Assembly: GCA_019188255.1 (NCBI GenBank)
Contig: JAETXT010000003.1
Location: 6,589,190 to 6,653,189, forward strand
Direction: 5' to 3'
Source: Verticillium longisporum
Taxonomy: Eukaryota; Ascomycota; Sordariomycetes; Glomerellales; Plectosphaerellaceae
Length of the DNA: 64,000 bases
In this document: piece after piece, positions 13,068-24,685 of the stretch
How the letters are laid out: every line of letters begins with the position of its first letter
Numbering within the stretch: the first letter of the stretch is position 1
Notes under the pieces: generated by a model
Databases searched by the model: none
Told to the model about the DNA's origin: nothing
The model's input: only the letters and a program-made list of their open reading frames with translations
Position numbers and translations under genes: made by a program

Positions 13068-13321
13068 GGTATGAATGGATGGAACCTGAATCGACAGCAG
13101 CTGACGAGGTGTCAGACGATGGATGGGCAATCCACAGGCTCAAGTAGCGAGTGCGCCAAGAGACTACTTGGTGGAATTAGTTCACTCGAGTCGTAAAACA
13201 ACAATGCGGGGCTGGGAGCCTGTGCTTCGATTTCATAATAAACTCCTGCCCTGATCTGGCATCAACATCTGTCCATCCGACTTTGTGTTCCCTGCCAGCA
13301 TGTCCAATCCGCGCATGCCCA

Positions 13322-15056
13322 ATGCGCTCCCGAACGAGAACGGGCTGTTGGACGTGTCGCCTGCGACACGTCAAATGCGACGCAGCGTCGCCAACCTGTG
13401 AGGAATGCAGCACCAGGCATGTCGTTTGTCATGGGTACGGCCAGCGCCCATCATGGATGGATGGCGGCGTCAAGCAAAAAGAGGAAACGCAACGCATCAA
13501 GGCAGCCGTCAAGAAAAATTTCAAGCAGCTGAGACGGCAGCAGGTCAGAGCTGCGCAGACTCGAAGTTTGGAGACGGCCAACGAAAGGCCCGCCACCGCA
13601 GACGGGCCGTTGACCCAAGCAAAAGCTGACGAGGAGAGCACCACATTACAGAAGGAGGCTGGTGCCATCGCCCCTCATTTCCCGTTACTAGATGATCCTC
13701 TCTCCGTTGACTTCCCTTTCTCAGATGATCTAGCCACGTTCCTGGGGCCAGTACCAGACTCGGAGGACAGCACCAGGAAACACTTTGCGCCATCTTACGA
13801 GGAGTCCGAGCTGCTCATGTACTACCTCGCCCGCATCTTTCCCATGCAGTACACTCATTACTCAAATCGAAAATGGGGTCGGGGCTGGCTGTTTTGGTTA
13901 TTGAACAAGAACGGGCCTTTGTACAAGGCTGCGTTGAGTCTCGCTGCGTTGCACAAGCACTCACTGATGTGTGCTGTTAATGAAGACTTGAGGCACAACG
14001 ATGTGCTACTAGAGTATCACACCAGCGCCCTCAGAGGCCTGCAGGATTTCATTGGACAGCCTCAGGGTTACGCCGTCTTTAAGGATGACGAGGACTTCAT
14101 CGAGGTGATCGCTTGTGGATCGGCGCTGATCAGCTTTGAGGTACGTCAGGCTCGCCGAAGAACACGACCATATTGTCAGCTCAGCTTCGATGCAGGTCTT
14201 TCGGGGCGGTAAGGGTGACTGGCAGCCGCACTTGCAAGCAACAACAGCCATTATGAAGACGATGGACCTCTCTCGGCTGGCATTCCATGCCTCTGGCCGG
14301 ATAGAGTCCTTCGTGTCAAGCTCGGCTAGGGAGCGGCGGGGCATCGATGCTGCGCTATCCTTCCACGCGCCCGTACTTTTATGGATGGACCTGCTGGCTT
14401 GCGCTTCGACTGGCAACGTCCCATTCCTCCCCTATGAGACGTGGCTACAGATGGAAGGATTCGACATGACCAAAATCATGGGGTGTCAGAACTGGGTCAT
14501 GAAAGCTATCGGTGATTTGGCCGTGCTCGAGGAGCGAAAGGTCAGCCTCAAAGGTCAGACGGAGGACGCGTTATTGGACTGGATTGGTCGGGCCAGGAAG
14601 ATCGGGGACGAGTTGGAGGCGGGCATGGAAGGATTGGACCTTCGAGACGAGGCGAACAATCCAGCCAGTCATGTGACCCGTATCTTCGCGACGGCGGCGC
14701 TCGTGCAACTATACGCGACGAGAGCGAGTCTGGCACTGTCTGAACCGGCCGAGGGCCAGAGGTCCGTGGCCCGCGTCATTGGCGAGATTCGGCGCATGCC
14801 TCGAGCTACATTATCGATCCGTCAACTCACCTGGCCCATCTGCGTTGTAGGAAGCATGGCGGCGCCACATCAGCAGGCATTCTTCGAGGATCTGGTGTCC
14901 GAGGTTCTCGTTGAATCGGATGCGTCGTTCGGAAACTGTAGGACGGTGAACGAAATCATACGACAGTGCTGGGATCACCGCAATCTTCACCCCGGACAGC
15001 ACTGGGATTGGCGGAGGGCGATGGCTGACATGGGCATATGCGCACTGCTCATCTAA
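13322..15056 (+). CDS. Zn(II)2Cys6 fungal-specific transcription factor
   Basis: Two exons, 13322-14140 and 14196-15056, give 559 aa. The 55-nt intron (GTACGT to GATGCAG) is in phase 0 and removes an in-frame stop. The N-terminus carries the binuclear zinc cluster: Cys 9, 12, 19, 26, 29 and 36, with CWTCRLRHVKCD and CEECSTRHVVC. A basic stretch rich in Lys, Arg and Gln follows (about residues 50-85). The remainder has the alpha-helical look of the fungal-specific regulatory domain found in many such factors (FPMQYTHYSN, AALSLAALHKHS, DDFIEVIACGSALISFE-type segments). I chose the ATG at 13322 because the zinc cluster begins eight residues later; the frame is open a little further upstream without an ATG. 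It sits directly behind the amidase, so a pathway-specific regulator is plausible but unproven. Confidence 0.88.
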
Positions 15057-15494
15057 GGTAAGGTACCGAAGCAAGCCAAAGAAATGCCCACGGCGTTCAA
15101 TTTTTCAGGGCAGATGGTGTGCCATCGGCACTCGTATCCAACTACCTACCTAAGTATATAGAGGCGTTGTGCGGTGATGTGAGTTGGTTGTCTTGGTCCC
15201 TCGATCATTGGTGGGAGAAGCAAGTGAGGCAGCCGGCGGTTCGCCTTGCTGCGCCGCTGCCTAAAATTCTACAAGACCAGCGGGCGAGCCCGTCATCGCG
15301 CCTGCCGTGTCGCACCCCAAGGCCGTGTTCGAGTCCGTTCGAGTCTCTAGTTTACTGTCACTAATTCTACTACATGCGACGGTCTGTCAAATTTGCAACT
15401 GCTGCTCAATCGCACTGCTGGCTTTGTCGCATATGATTCTCGCTGACGCTCTGTCTTGCGCCCCCTTTTCTTCAACTTGACTGCGGAAGCTACA
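15057..15494. promoter_or_regulatory. Intergenic region upstream of the C2H2-protease gene
   Basis: 438 bp with no coding signal. It includes CTACCTACCTAAG near 15140 and a CT-rich stretch ending just before the ATG at 15495, as expected for a promoter and leader. Confidence 0.4.
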
Positions 15495-18337
15495 ATGGAA
15501 TCTACCTCCATCAGGCAGTTGCTGAAAAAGCGCAAACGGGACCACCAGGTGGTCAAGAGACCAACACCACCCTGCGTCGTCGAGACCCTGACACCATGTG
15601 CAACTGCAGGGCCCTTTCCCCTTCACAACCACCAGTCGCTATCCGACTGGCAGACGACAGAACCTGCCAGAATCTCCCGGAGCGATGTGTACCATGGAAT
15701 CCATCCTACCATATACACTGCCGATGTTGATTCTTCTTGGACTCATGGTCTTGTTCATGAAGAACCAACGATTGCCAACCCTGAGCCTGTCGGTTGCGGA
15801 ACCAAGCCCCTCGGACTTGATGTATTGAAGACACTGGGCCATGACTACCCGAAAATCAGCACGTACAGCCTTCGAGGAGCTGTGAGCAGAGTCAGCTCCA
15901 TCGCGCCGTCAACAATTTCGCAGCTTTCCTCGACCGGATCAGGTTCCGGCTCCGTTCTGTCGCCTGTCTGTACAACATCTTCCGCGGACTGGTTCGCAGC
16001 TGGATGGGATGCCTATTCACGCGGACCAAGCCCATGCGACCAGTCTGCTATCCCCACCGTGGTCAGCGAGGGGAAGGCCATCGATATTTCCCTACACACT
16101 GTCCAGAAACATTGCTATCCGCAGTCCTTCGGCGCGCAGTGGCCTTCAAGCAGTCAATCTCAGCAGCAGCAGACTCATACTTGTAATTGGACCGGCTGCA
16201 GTCAGCCAAGCTTTTCTTCCAAAGATGGCCTCGCCTGGCACGTCAAGCTCGAGCACCTGGTTGTCTGTCCTGTCCCTGGATGTCTCGAGGATACTTTACA
16301 GAGCGTGAAAATGCTCGAATCCCACATTAGATGCGCTCACCCTGCATCTTGGAAGCAGCGTCATGGAGACGAAGAATCGCCCGAGACACCGACAGCCACG
16401 GAAGTTCGAAAGACAACGACACCGTCGCCACACCTCCCTGGCAAGACACCTGGGTTAGACGTTTCCGCCCAACAACACCATCGACTTGACGATGGCAAAT
16501 CTCACACCCATTCTGTTAGTGCGATGAAGGGGCGGTGCCGGGGGCAGTTGTTTGATCTTGTCACGAAAAAAGCAAAACTCAAGGGTTCGTCAATCGCCAT
16601 GTCATTCAAACTCGTGCTCTTGCTGATACGGAAGCGCCAGGTGGATCGGCGTCACCAGCTACCCTTCAGAGGCTTGTTGATAATGTGAGCTTCCCGATCA
16701 TTTGGGAACATGGCGTGTTGCCTTTCCTCATCGAGTTCGTCCCATCGTGGTGCGGGCCCAAGCATACCATAAGCATCAACAGGGGCAGAACTCAAGGCAC
16801 TCGTCGTGTCTGTATCATGACAGAGAAGCCCGTCTCCAGGGCTCGGCGTGTAACAATTGCCAGCCATGTCCGCGATCTTCTTCCGGAGACCCATAAGATG
16901 ACTGTCAGCTTTTTGTTTTCCACCGGGGCTGTGGAAAGGCTTGTCTGGGCACGGGGCCTGGCTAGCGACATGCCAGACGAGACCTGCCTGCCTCGCAACC
17001 CATTCTACTTCAGGGAACCCTGCATGGGGGACAGTATTGGCATCGAGGGCACCCGGACCTACGATGACAGCACAGCAACACTAGGTCCCTGTGTAATAGT
17101 TGGGGGTGGTGCCTACTGGCTCGCCAACTTCCATCCGTTCATCAACGCCTTCCATCACATCCAGGCAGTTGCTGTTCAACATCCATCTCCTATGGATCGT
17201 GAACGCTGCATGGTAGAGGAGCACGATACATTGCCACTTGAGGTAGATTTCTTACTTGGTAAGCTGACTGCCACGTCTGGTCTCGACCTTGAAACTACTC
17301 GGGTCTCCCACGACCCTTACTGGGACGAGTGTGGCAAGGAGCCCCCTCTCATTGTGACCGACTGGATTCTTATTAGTTCTCTTTCTCGAAACGCGAACAT
17401 AATGCGACGCTTCCCCTCCGAAACTATGCCACTCATGAAGCAGGAAGTCATCAAGGACACGGCCCCGATCACACCAGGTGCCATGGTCTACTCAACAGGG
17501 CGGACATCGGGCCCACAACGAGGTCAGATCTGCGAGGTGCCTGCCTATGTCTCAGCTGCGTCCAACGGTACAGGCAAAGCCACCAGAGAATGGTTCGTTG
17601 AGGAGCTCTTAAGTGAGGATGAACCAGAAGACGATGAATGGATCCGTGACGGCATGGGCTGTCCAGGCGACAGCGGCGCTGCCATCGTGGACGCTGAATC
17701 TAGCGCGTTGCTGGGCCAGCTCTGGGGCCGAAATGCATACTATGGTCCTGGTCCGCGTGTTGCATACTTTACACCTGTTACGGATCTATTCGATGACATA
17801 CAAGAGCGCTGCGCTCAGCAGTCCAGACCCCAGCTCCCGGCTGATTGCGACGATTGTGATCGTTATCCAGTATATCCAGGATGTCGACGCTGTTACGATC
17901 TTCGAAACTACCTTGACAGCCGACGCAGCAGTCGCGAGTCGCTGAGGAGCATGATTGGCGGTGTAATGGACAGTGAACGTGTCGCACGGGCGGATGTGAT
18001 GAGCATCACAGAGGGTCCAAGCGAACTGGCGACGCCGAAGGACCAGTCATACTGGCTAAGACATGCCGGCACCGAGGATGTCGGTAACAGCTTCCCTGGT
18101 ACGTCGTACGGGCTTTCCCCTGCAGGACCAGCGAACCTCTTTGGAAGTTTTAGTTTTGCGCAGGTATCCAGCACTCCCAAAGTTTTGGACGTCAAAAGCC
18201 CATACGCTACGACGTTGAACATTGAAGAGGCCTACGAGGTAACTGCTGACGCAGGCGTCGGCACTAAGAGACAGGCTGTGGATTTGCCCCTCGCGGGAAG
18301 TGCCAATCCCGCTGGCAAGAGAGCGAAGATTCCTTAG
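15495..18337 (+). CDS. C2H2 zinc-finger protein with a chymotrypsin-like serine protease domain
   Basis: Restoring one base in the A6 run at about 16566-16571 gives one 947-aa protein. Residues 1-225 are Ser/Thr/Pro-rich. Two C2H2 fingers follow: C230-x4-C with H-x4-H, and C258-x4-C with H-x4-H. The C-terminal half looks like a trypsin/chymotrypsin-fold protease. It has a candidate catalytic His547 in YWLANFHPF, Asp623 in VTDWILI, and Ser727 in GCPGDSGAAIVD, then LLGQLWGR and VAYFTPVTDLFDD. Order and spacing (76 and 104 residues) suit the fold. No signal peptide is seen, so action inside the cell is likely. The last 150 residues include a Cys-rich patch (CDDCDRYPVYPGCRRC). A 122-nt intron (16519-16640) could also restore the frame, but its donor is poor and the restored coding reads well through it. 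I do not recognise a named gene. Confidence 0.75.
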
Positions 18338-18404
18338 TGGAAACCATGAGATTGTCTTGGTTTTGGCTTTTAGATAGCGCTGCTCTAGCAATACCGTCTA
18401 TACA

Positions 18405-20514
18405 TCAACCAGGGAAGCCACCCCTCGCCATCTTCTTTGCTCTCTGATCCCGGCGGTTGTGATTCGCCTTGGACCCCTTGTTCGCTTCTTTCCTACGCCG
18501 TGCCGCTTCTGTATCCTTATCACTTGCCGGACCAGCGACATTGCCGCCGCCGCCGCCGCTGCCAGAGCCACCGCCACGGCCCCTTCCTCGTCCCCTATCT
18601 GACCCGCCGCCTCTGCCACCCCGAAAAGATGATGAAACCCCAGTATCTGTCCCCGAATCTTCTCCTCTCCCCCGCCAAGATGTGCTTGCCAACTCCGTCT
18701 GAATGCCGGTGAACGTGTTATGCTTGATTTCCAGGCGTCGTTTCAACCGTGGGTTTCGACCCAGCATGACAGCCCAGCCCTCGATAGCTTCGTCCGTCAT
18801 TCCCGTAACTTCCCGCAGTTTGCCACGGGGGTCACTTCGTCTCGTGCTTGCGTCGCGGTCAAAGACTTTGGGATCAGCTTGCCAACCGCGGAAGAGTGTC
18901 TCTTCATTGGCGTTACCGTCAACCTCGTCATCCCCGCCGGCAGCTGTGTCCACCGCGCCGCCCACATCATCAGCGTCGTACGTATCGTCGCGCTCGTCGT
19001 CGTCCGAGTCGAAAGCTGCGAGGGCGGACATGATAGCTGCCTTGTTGGGTGCTGTTTTGCGGTCGGCTAAAACGTCGTCTGCAGTCTTTGCTGGATTACG
19101 CTTGCCGAAGTGAAGATTTGCCATCTCGCTGGTGAGCTCGTCATCGTCGAATATACTCCGACGCTGAGGAAGGTTTTGTGACGGGGTTGGTGCCGAGCGC
19201 GGGGCCATAGTACTCCCTGGAAGCGATTCGATGGTAGATTGGGAAGATCTTAAGGATGTCAGCATTTGTTACATCGGCTTAGGATGTGACTGTTCGGCAG
19301 ACTTACAACAGCTCGGCACGGTCCGCAGCCGCCAATGCGGGTGGCAAATCGTCTTCGAGAAGCTTAGCAATGACTGCTTCGGGATCCTCGCCGAACTCGT
19401 CAAGCAATTTGGCTACAAAGCCGGATCCAAGATCGGGAAACAGGTCCTGGATTACTGCGATCTGGCTCATCCTGTGAATGTGCATCTCCATACCAGCATC
19501 GCCGTCCGCAAGGCCCTTTCCCTTATCAACCTTCTGTCTCCTTCTCTTTGCCCGTGGACGCGATGGGCCAACACCTGCCTTCTTAAAGCCCTGCAGCGTC
19601 TCAAGCCTAGCTTTCAATGTAGGTGATAATGTGCCAGCATCTTCTGCGCGCCGCAAAAGGATGGCTAGCAAAGGCGTCGCGCTGACAAGCTCGGCAACCA
19701 GAGAATCATTGACGTTGAGAGGCCCGGAGCGATGCGCCTCGGCGATAGATGTGAGTTCGAATAGAGAATCTGCGAGCATGCCCCATCGTGCTTTGCCGTT
19801 TCCGTTACTCCCAGTTTCTATGCTTTCTGTGTTTCTGGAGTTGCCGTCTTCCGTAAGCCCAACCAAACAAAGGTATGTCGTTGCGATGATGACTTTCCTG
19901 AGCGGTGGGTTCATAATCTTGTATCGCGTGACGAGACCATCTAGGAGATCGCTACCTGCCAGGATGAAGGCGGCCACATCACGTGAAGCATGTATTAAAT
20001 GATTCAATCTCGTGAGTGTTCTCTCCAGGGCCACGATGTCGGTTTTGAAGCCCGCATCTAATTGCGTGATAAGAGATTTCTTCAGGGGCGAGAGGCTCGT
20101 TTCTAAGACAGCGGGCTGTGTCGAGAAGAGCATTGAAAGTGAGACCGAAATGTGAGCTTTGGTGTAAAGCTTGGAAGCATCGGCGAGAATTTGCCATCTC
20201 GTAAGCTCCGGCGGTGGATTGACAGTTGTTCGCCTGGCAAAGAGGTTGAGGGTTGAGTTGAGGAGTGATTTCGCCGTCTGTGAGGGGCCTAATATGAGGG
20301 AAGGGCCTGTTTGCGCAACTTCTTGGATGAATGACGCCAAGAAGAGAGGTAAGCTGTCGGCCTGCGAAAGAATGTCATCGGCCTGAAGACAATATGCCCG
20401 TGCCGATATGTCCCATGCATCGAGTAGAGCATCCCAATCTTGCTGACTGAGATGTGAGCGAAGTGAAGGAGGGGGAAAGGGCGCCAACGGAGGAAGAACT
20501 TGAGAGGATGCCAT
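18405..20514 (-). CDS. cue3: CUE-domain protein, Cue3/ASCC2 homologue (ribosome quality trigger complex)
   Basis: Two exons, 20514-19307 and 19248-18405, give 683 aa. The 58-nt intron has a GTAAGT donor, a GCTGAC branch site and a TTAAG acceptor. The N-terminal 340 residues are helical and match the Cue3/ASCC2 body (SQQDWDALLDAWDI, PPLRKVIIATTYLCLVGLT). A CUE ubiquitin-binding domain lies at about 348-395 (VIQDLFPDLGSGFVAKLLDEF, then EAVIAKLLEDDLP). After the intron come the conserved RRSIFDDDEL and LHFGKR motifs, then an acidic stretch and an Arg/Gly-rich tail ending in a basic segment. Relatives act in the RQT/ASC-1 complex, which splits collided ribosomes marked with ubiquitin. The ATG at 20514 is the only good in-frame start. 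It is divergent from ribosomal protein uS10. Confidence 0.88.
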
Positions 20515-21015
20515 GATTGCACTGCATCGGAGTAACGGATGAACCAGACCACTGTCATGCACGAGGTCCCCTTTTGTTCCCGTGAAGCTCACGACGTCTT
20601 TTGTATGAATGGAGCTCCAGCAACTCAGACTGACGTCGCCGGATGAATCATCATGATCCCTGCTGCGCGATGTGGACGATAATGGGAAAGATACCTAGGT
20701 ACAAGCTGGGGAGAAAGACCCCACACTAGCCCGAATCTATACTAGCATCTCCTTCACGCAAGCCCTACCGGCTCCACAATTCTGTTTGAACTCCACGAAA
20801 AAGTTCGCGATCCAGATCTCAGTCCTTTTTTACCCCTCGAAGCTACACTTGCCAATCCGCCTTCATCACTTTGCCGGTACGTACAGCTGTCAAATTAGAG
20901 CGCAGGGCCTATTATCAACTTAAGACACTTTGAGACTATCGACAGAGTACTGACATTGCGACAGAAACGTCTACCGTTCGAGTCGTGAAGAGCCCATCCA
21001 ACCAATACCATCACC
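20515..21015. promoter_or_regulatory. Divergent promoter between cue3 and rps20, with a 5' leader intron
   Basis: The 500-bp gap between two divergent starts holds a TACCTAGGTA palindrome at 20692-20701 and a CT-rich tract near 20820-20840. It also holds a likely intron in the uS10 5' leader: GTACGT donor at 20877, TACTGAC branch near 20950 and GACAG acceptor ending at 20964 (88 nt). Leader introns are common in fungal ribosomal protein genes. Confidence 0.6.
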
Positions 21016-21482
21016 ATGTCGTACAAGCGTAAGCCGGCCAACATCCAGGCGTCTCGAATCGCGGACTGACATTCTTTGGCAGAGGAGAAGGGTGCCCCCG
21101 GCGCTGAGGTCAAGACCCACAAGATCAGAATCACTCTGTCTTCCCGCAAGGTCCAGGCTCTCGAGAAGACCTGCACTGAGCTCCTCGAGCGTGCCAAGTC
21201 GAAGGACCTGAAGAGTACGCACCCCAAGCTCGATGTCGGACTACGAGCGCACCAAATGCTAATCACTTACGAACAGCCAAGGGCCCCGTCCGCCTCCCCA
21301 CCAAGACCCTCAAGGTCACTACCCGCAAGACCCCTTGCGGTGAGGGTTCCAAGACCTGGGACTGCTTCGAAATGCGCATTCACAAGCGCCTCATCGACCT
21401 CAACGCCCCCACCGAGATCGTCAAGCAGATCATTGTCAATATCGAGGCCGGTGTCGAGGTTGAGGTCACCATCGCCGCTTAA
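21016..21482 (+). CDS. rps20: 40S ribosomal protein S20 (uS10)
   Basis: Three exons, 21016-21028, 21083-21214 and 21277-21482, give 116 aa, the usual size for cytosolic uS10. The first exon encodes only MSYK plus one base. The introns are 54 nt (GTAAGC, CTGAC branch, GGCAG) and 62 nt (GTACGC, GCTAAT branch, AACAG). Conserved motifs are [19 protein letters not shown] in exon 2, and [23 protein letters not shown] then [12 protein letters not shown] in exon 3, ending EVEVTIAA. The protein sits in the head of the small ribosomal subunit. A further intron in the 5' leader is probable. Codon use is strongly biased to C-ending codons, as expected for a highly expressed gene. Confidence 0.96.
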
Positions 21483-21933
21483 GCGGTATGATTCGACTTG
21501 TGCAGCACATTCTCGTTCCCGCGACACAGCTTGGCTATCTTTGCGGGCAGCCGCCAGTACACTGAAATATGCTGATGACGGCGTGAAGGCTGTCGTCTTC
21601 ACAGCAGTGTGCTCGTCGGATTGCTCCAGGGGTGGAGTAGATGTGGCGAATTAGATCCGGTCACTGCATAGCGGCCCGGGAGCAATAAAAGAATATTAAA
21701 GTAATGATTGATCCATTGTGATGTCTCATCCATGCCCTGGACCAACTATTACATATGTGGCGCGTATAGATTGTAATACAATAGTAGCTTGTCCCCTGGA
21801 GAAGCTCCATAAAACTCGTCATTTCCCAACTTGGTGCCATCATGCCATAATACGAAACGAAGTTGAGGATGACGCGTTCATTCTGACCGTTTTGTGAGGC
21901 ACTGTGCCAATCCTGATCTCTACAAGACTGTCG
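21483..21933. other. Convergent 3' region between rps20 and nup42
   Basis: About 450 bp separate the two convergent stops. I see only AT-rich 3' UTR-like sequence, including AATAAAAGAATATTAAAG near 21685 that could serve polyadenylation of rps20. Confidence 0.45.
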
Positions 21934-24125
21934 TTATATATTCCATAAACATGCTTCCCGCATAGGAGGCAATTCCGGCATCAGGCCTCCCTCAAAACGG
22001 CCCGTTTGAGCAAAAGACTGCCATTGTGCCTTTGACTTCTCATCATATGCCTCAACGGGAAGCTCAGTGTCTTTGTAGTACGCTGGTGCTCCGTCGGGAA
22101 ACCATATTCTTGTCCAGGACCCGTTAAATGCTCTTATCCCTGGACGGCCGTCTTGATATGTGACTGTCTTGCCGTTCCACTGTGCTAGCTGACCGTCCAT
22201 ATTCTTAGTGGCGTAAGATGATAGGTCAGGATGCTGTTTGGAGCTTCCTGGCGGATATGGGCCAGCGCCGCCGCAGCTGCCTGCCACTGCTACTGCTGGC
22301 TTTGCAGCTTGAACCCCGTTATTGGAGCCGCCGAAAGGATTGGACGAAGGTGGGTTGCCTGTGGTACTTGAGGCTTGGCCGAATGGGGATGGATTGCTTG
22401 CCTGCGTGAAGGGAGTTGCTGCTGCCGCTCCGCTAGACTGTGATGCCTGGCCGAACGGGTTGTTTGCTGCGGGGACAGATGGCTGAGCCGACTGGCCAAA
22501 CGGACTGGTCGTTGCAGGCTGCGTCGGTTGTCCGAAGGGACTCACTGTGGGCTGCTGCGCAGGCTGGCCAAAAGGACTTGCACCAGCACCCTGAGCAGGT
22601 TGTCCGAAAGGGCTGGCCGTCGCTGATTTCGTCGGCTGTCCAAAGGGGCTCGAAGTCGCAGGCTGGGGTGATGGGCCGAAAGGATTAGACACAGCAGGTT
22701 GGGATGGTGCGCCGAAAGGTGAAGCACCTTGCTGATTCTGTCCGCCGAAAGGACTTGCTGGCTTGACAGTGCCTCCAAATGGACTTGTCGTGGTGTTCGA
22801 GTTGGAATTGTTCGCCGCCACGCCAAATGGACTTGACGTACTCGGGCTTCCAAATGGATTCGGCTTCTGTCCCAATGCACTCGTCTGACCAAAAGCACCG
22901 GAGCCTCCCGCTGGTTGCGACGCCTGTCTGAACGCTGGTGCCCCAAATGGGCTGGGCTTTTGGCCTAATGCTGACGCCTGCCCGAACGCTGATGTCGTGG
23001 AGGGCTGGCCTGGCTGGCTAAAAGCTGGAGTAGGTTGAGCCGGCTGGCCAAACGCTGGCTTTCCAAATGCTGAAGTAGTTGGTGGTGGCTGGCCAAACGC
23101 TGATGTCGGTTGCGAAGCTTGTCCAAACGCGGGCGTACCAAAGGGACTGGGCTTCTGGCCAAGTGCATTGGGCTGCCCAAAGGCACTGGTACTCGAGGGC
23201 TGTCCAAAAGTGCTCGCACCGGAGTTATGTGCTTGGCCAAATGGGCTACTAGTGTTAGAAGATGGAGTGTTGCCACCGAATAGAGAAGAGGATTGCGCAT
23301 TGCTTGAAAATGGGTTCGAGGAGTTGGTGCCAGAATTAGACTGAAAGGAACTGGCCTGCGAAAAGGCAGATTCAGCCCTATTTCCCTTGAGGAATTCGCC
23401 AGTGGTGCCGCCGGGCAGTGTGTTTTGTTTGCAGATATCGATTCGATTCGGATGGTTGTTTCCAGCGGCAATGATGAACTGTATCGCACCGTCGAGATTT
23501 CCGACCGTCGTCTGGATCTGCTGCTCGGCCTGTTGATATAGTTGCTGCGCTTCGTTGAGCTAGAGACGGTCAGCCAATGCCGGGTATGTAGACGGAATAA
23601 GCCTTGTTTTTCGTACTGCCTGCTGTGGACTGCCTTTGGACGCTGCCAGTACGTGATGCAGTCGCATCTCCTCGAAGCTCTGTTCTCGAGCACTGCCTCC
23701 AAATAGCTGCTCGGGTGCGTCCCGGCCAGGACCATACGCAGAAAGAATCCATTGTGGTCGCTCTGTCGTCAAGTCTTTCTCGATGGTCTCTTTGGTCATT
23801 GAATATGTGTTTGTGCCTATTATAAATCAGCCATTGTAACCACTGTAATTGTTTCAACGTCATTTTCTGCTACGAACCATTGTCGCTGCTTCCGTTACCG
23901 AATCCACCCCCGCTTGACGGGTTGTTGAAGGCTGAGAATCGATTGCCAGTCTGGGTTCGGTTTGTGTTTGGGTGTTCAAAGCGACAGTTCTCTAAGAAAA
24001 TGTGTGAGCAATGCGGACAAGACAGGTATTTAGACGCATCGTCAAGAGAGCAGTCGCTCCTGTGTAGTGGGGGACGCACGTCCAAACCTGCAGTTGCCTG
24101 CATCCCAAAATTTGCAGACAACCAT
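21934..24125 (-). CDS. nup42: FG nucleoporin with N-terminal CCCH zinc finger, Nup42/Amo1 type
   Basis: Four exons, 24125-24080, 23991-23878, 23816-23617 and 23559-21934, give 661 aa; introns are 88, 61 and 57 nt and phases agree throughout. The N-terminus carries a CCCH finger (Cys4, Cys12, Cys18, His22), whose last Cys is only reached after splicing intron 1. A helical segment follows (RPQWILSAYGPGRDAPEQLF, QQLYQQAEQQIQTT). Residues of roughly 170-560 are FG repeats, mostly SPFGQP, NPFG and SAFGQ. The unique C-terminus has TWQSF-like segments and ends WNI. This is the architecture of Nup42 (Rip1, human NUP42, fission yeast Amo1), a nucleoporin on the cytoplasmic face of the pore that helps the Gle1-Dbp5 step of mRNA export. 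Confidence 0.85.
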
Positions 24126-24685
24126 GGCAAGGTCAGAGGAGGCAGAAGTAGAGGGTTATACCCGTCTCGTCGATTTCATTTCGGATGTCCAGATAGAATG
24201 TTGGTATGATTCCTGGTCACAGACTTGTGTGTTTGGCTTTGTTGTAGTGGTGAAGGTTAATAGGTAAGGTAGATTGGGTTAGTAGGTATGTTCTTCACGC
24301 GGTTCAGCCTTTCTTGCTCAGCCTTGCTGCACGGGAGGACGGGTTCTGAGTGCCGCAAGTGGGGAACAATACAGTTCGTGGAGTTACAGATCGCACTGTC
24401 AGCACTGCATGATCTCAATCCCATCAACTATAAGCGTTTCGATACAATGTGAGGCAAAAGTAGGTCAAGATTCTGTCAAGATGTTCATTCCAGATATTTC
24501 TCAATGCATCAATTCAATTCGTGAAAGCACTATTCACATATCAGCCCGCTACACCGTACACCAGGACTGATCCCCCAGCTCAGGCCTCCAGCTGCTTTAT
24601 GTTCCTTGGTTAGGTACCTAAGGTAACTAAAGCATGACAATTTTACAGCACATTGACAAGCTGACCACGTTCGTTCAATTTCATC
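24126..24685. other. Intergenic region between nup42 and the P450 gene
   Basis: 560 bp holding the nup42 promoter (start at its left edge) and the P450 3' end. It contains TAGGTACCTAAGGTAAC near 24611-24627, related to the palindromes in other promoters here. No gene is seen. Confidence 0.4.

Noticed and set aside
16519..16640. Intron instead of a frameshift in the C2H2-protease gene
   Set aside because: The donor GTGCGA is weak, and the sequence that would be removed reads as good protein once one A is added in the homopolymer; not fully excluded.
18437..19113. Plus-strand frames opposite the Arg/Gly-rich end of cue3
   Set aside because: Mirror images of the real minus-strand gene, with Pro-rich bias from RGG codons.
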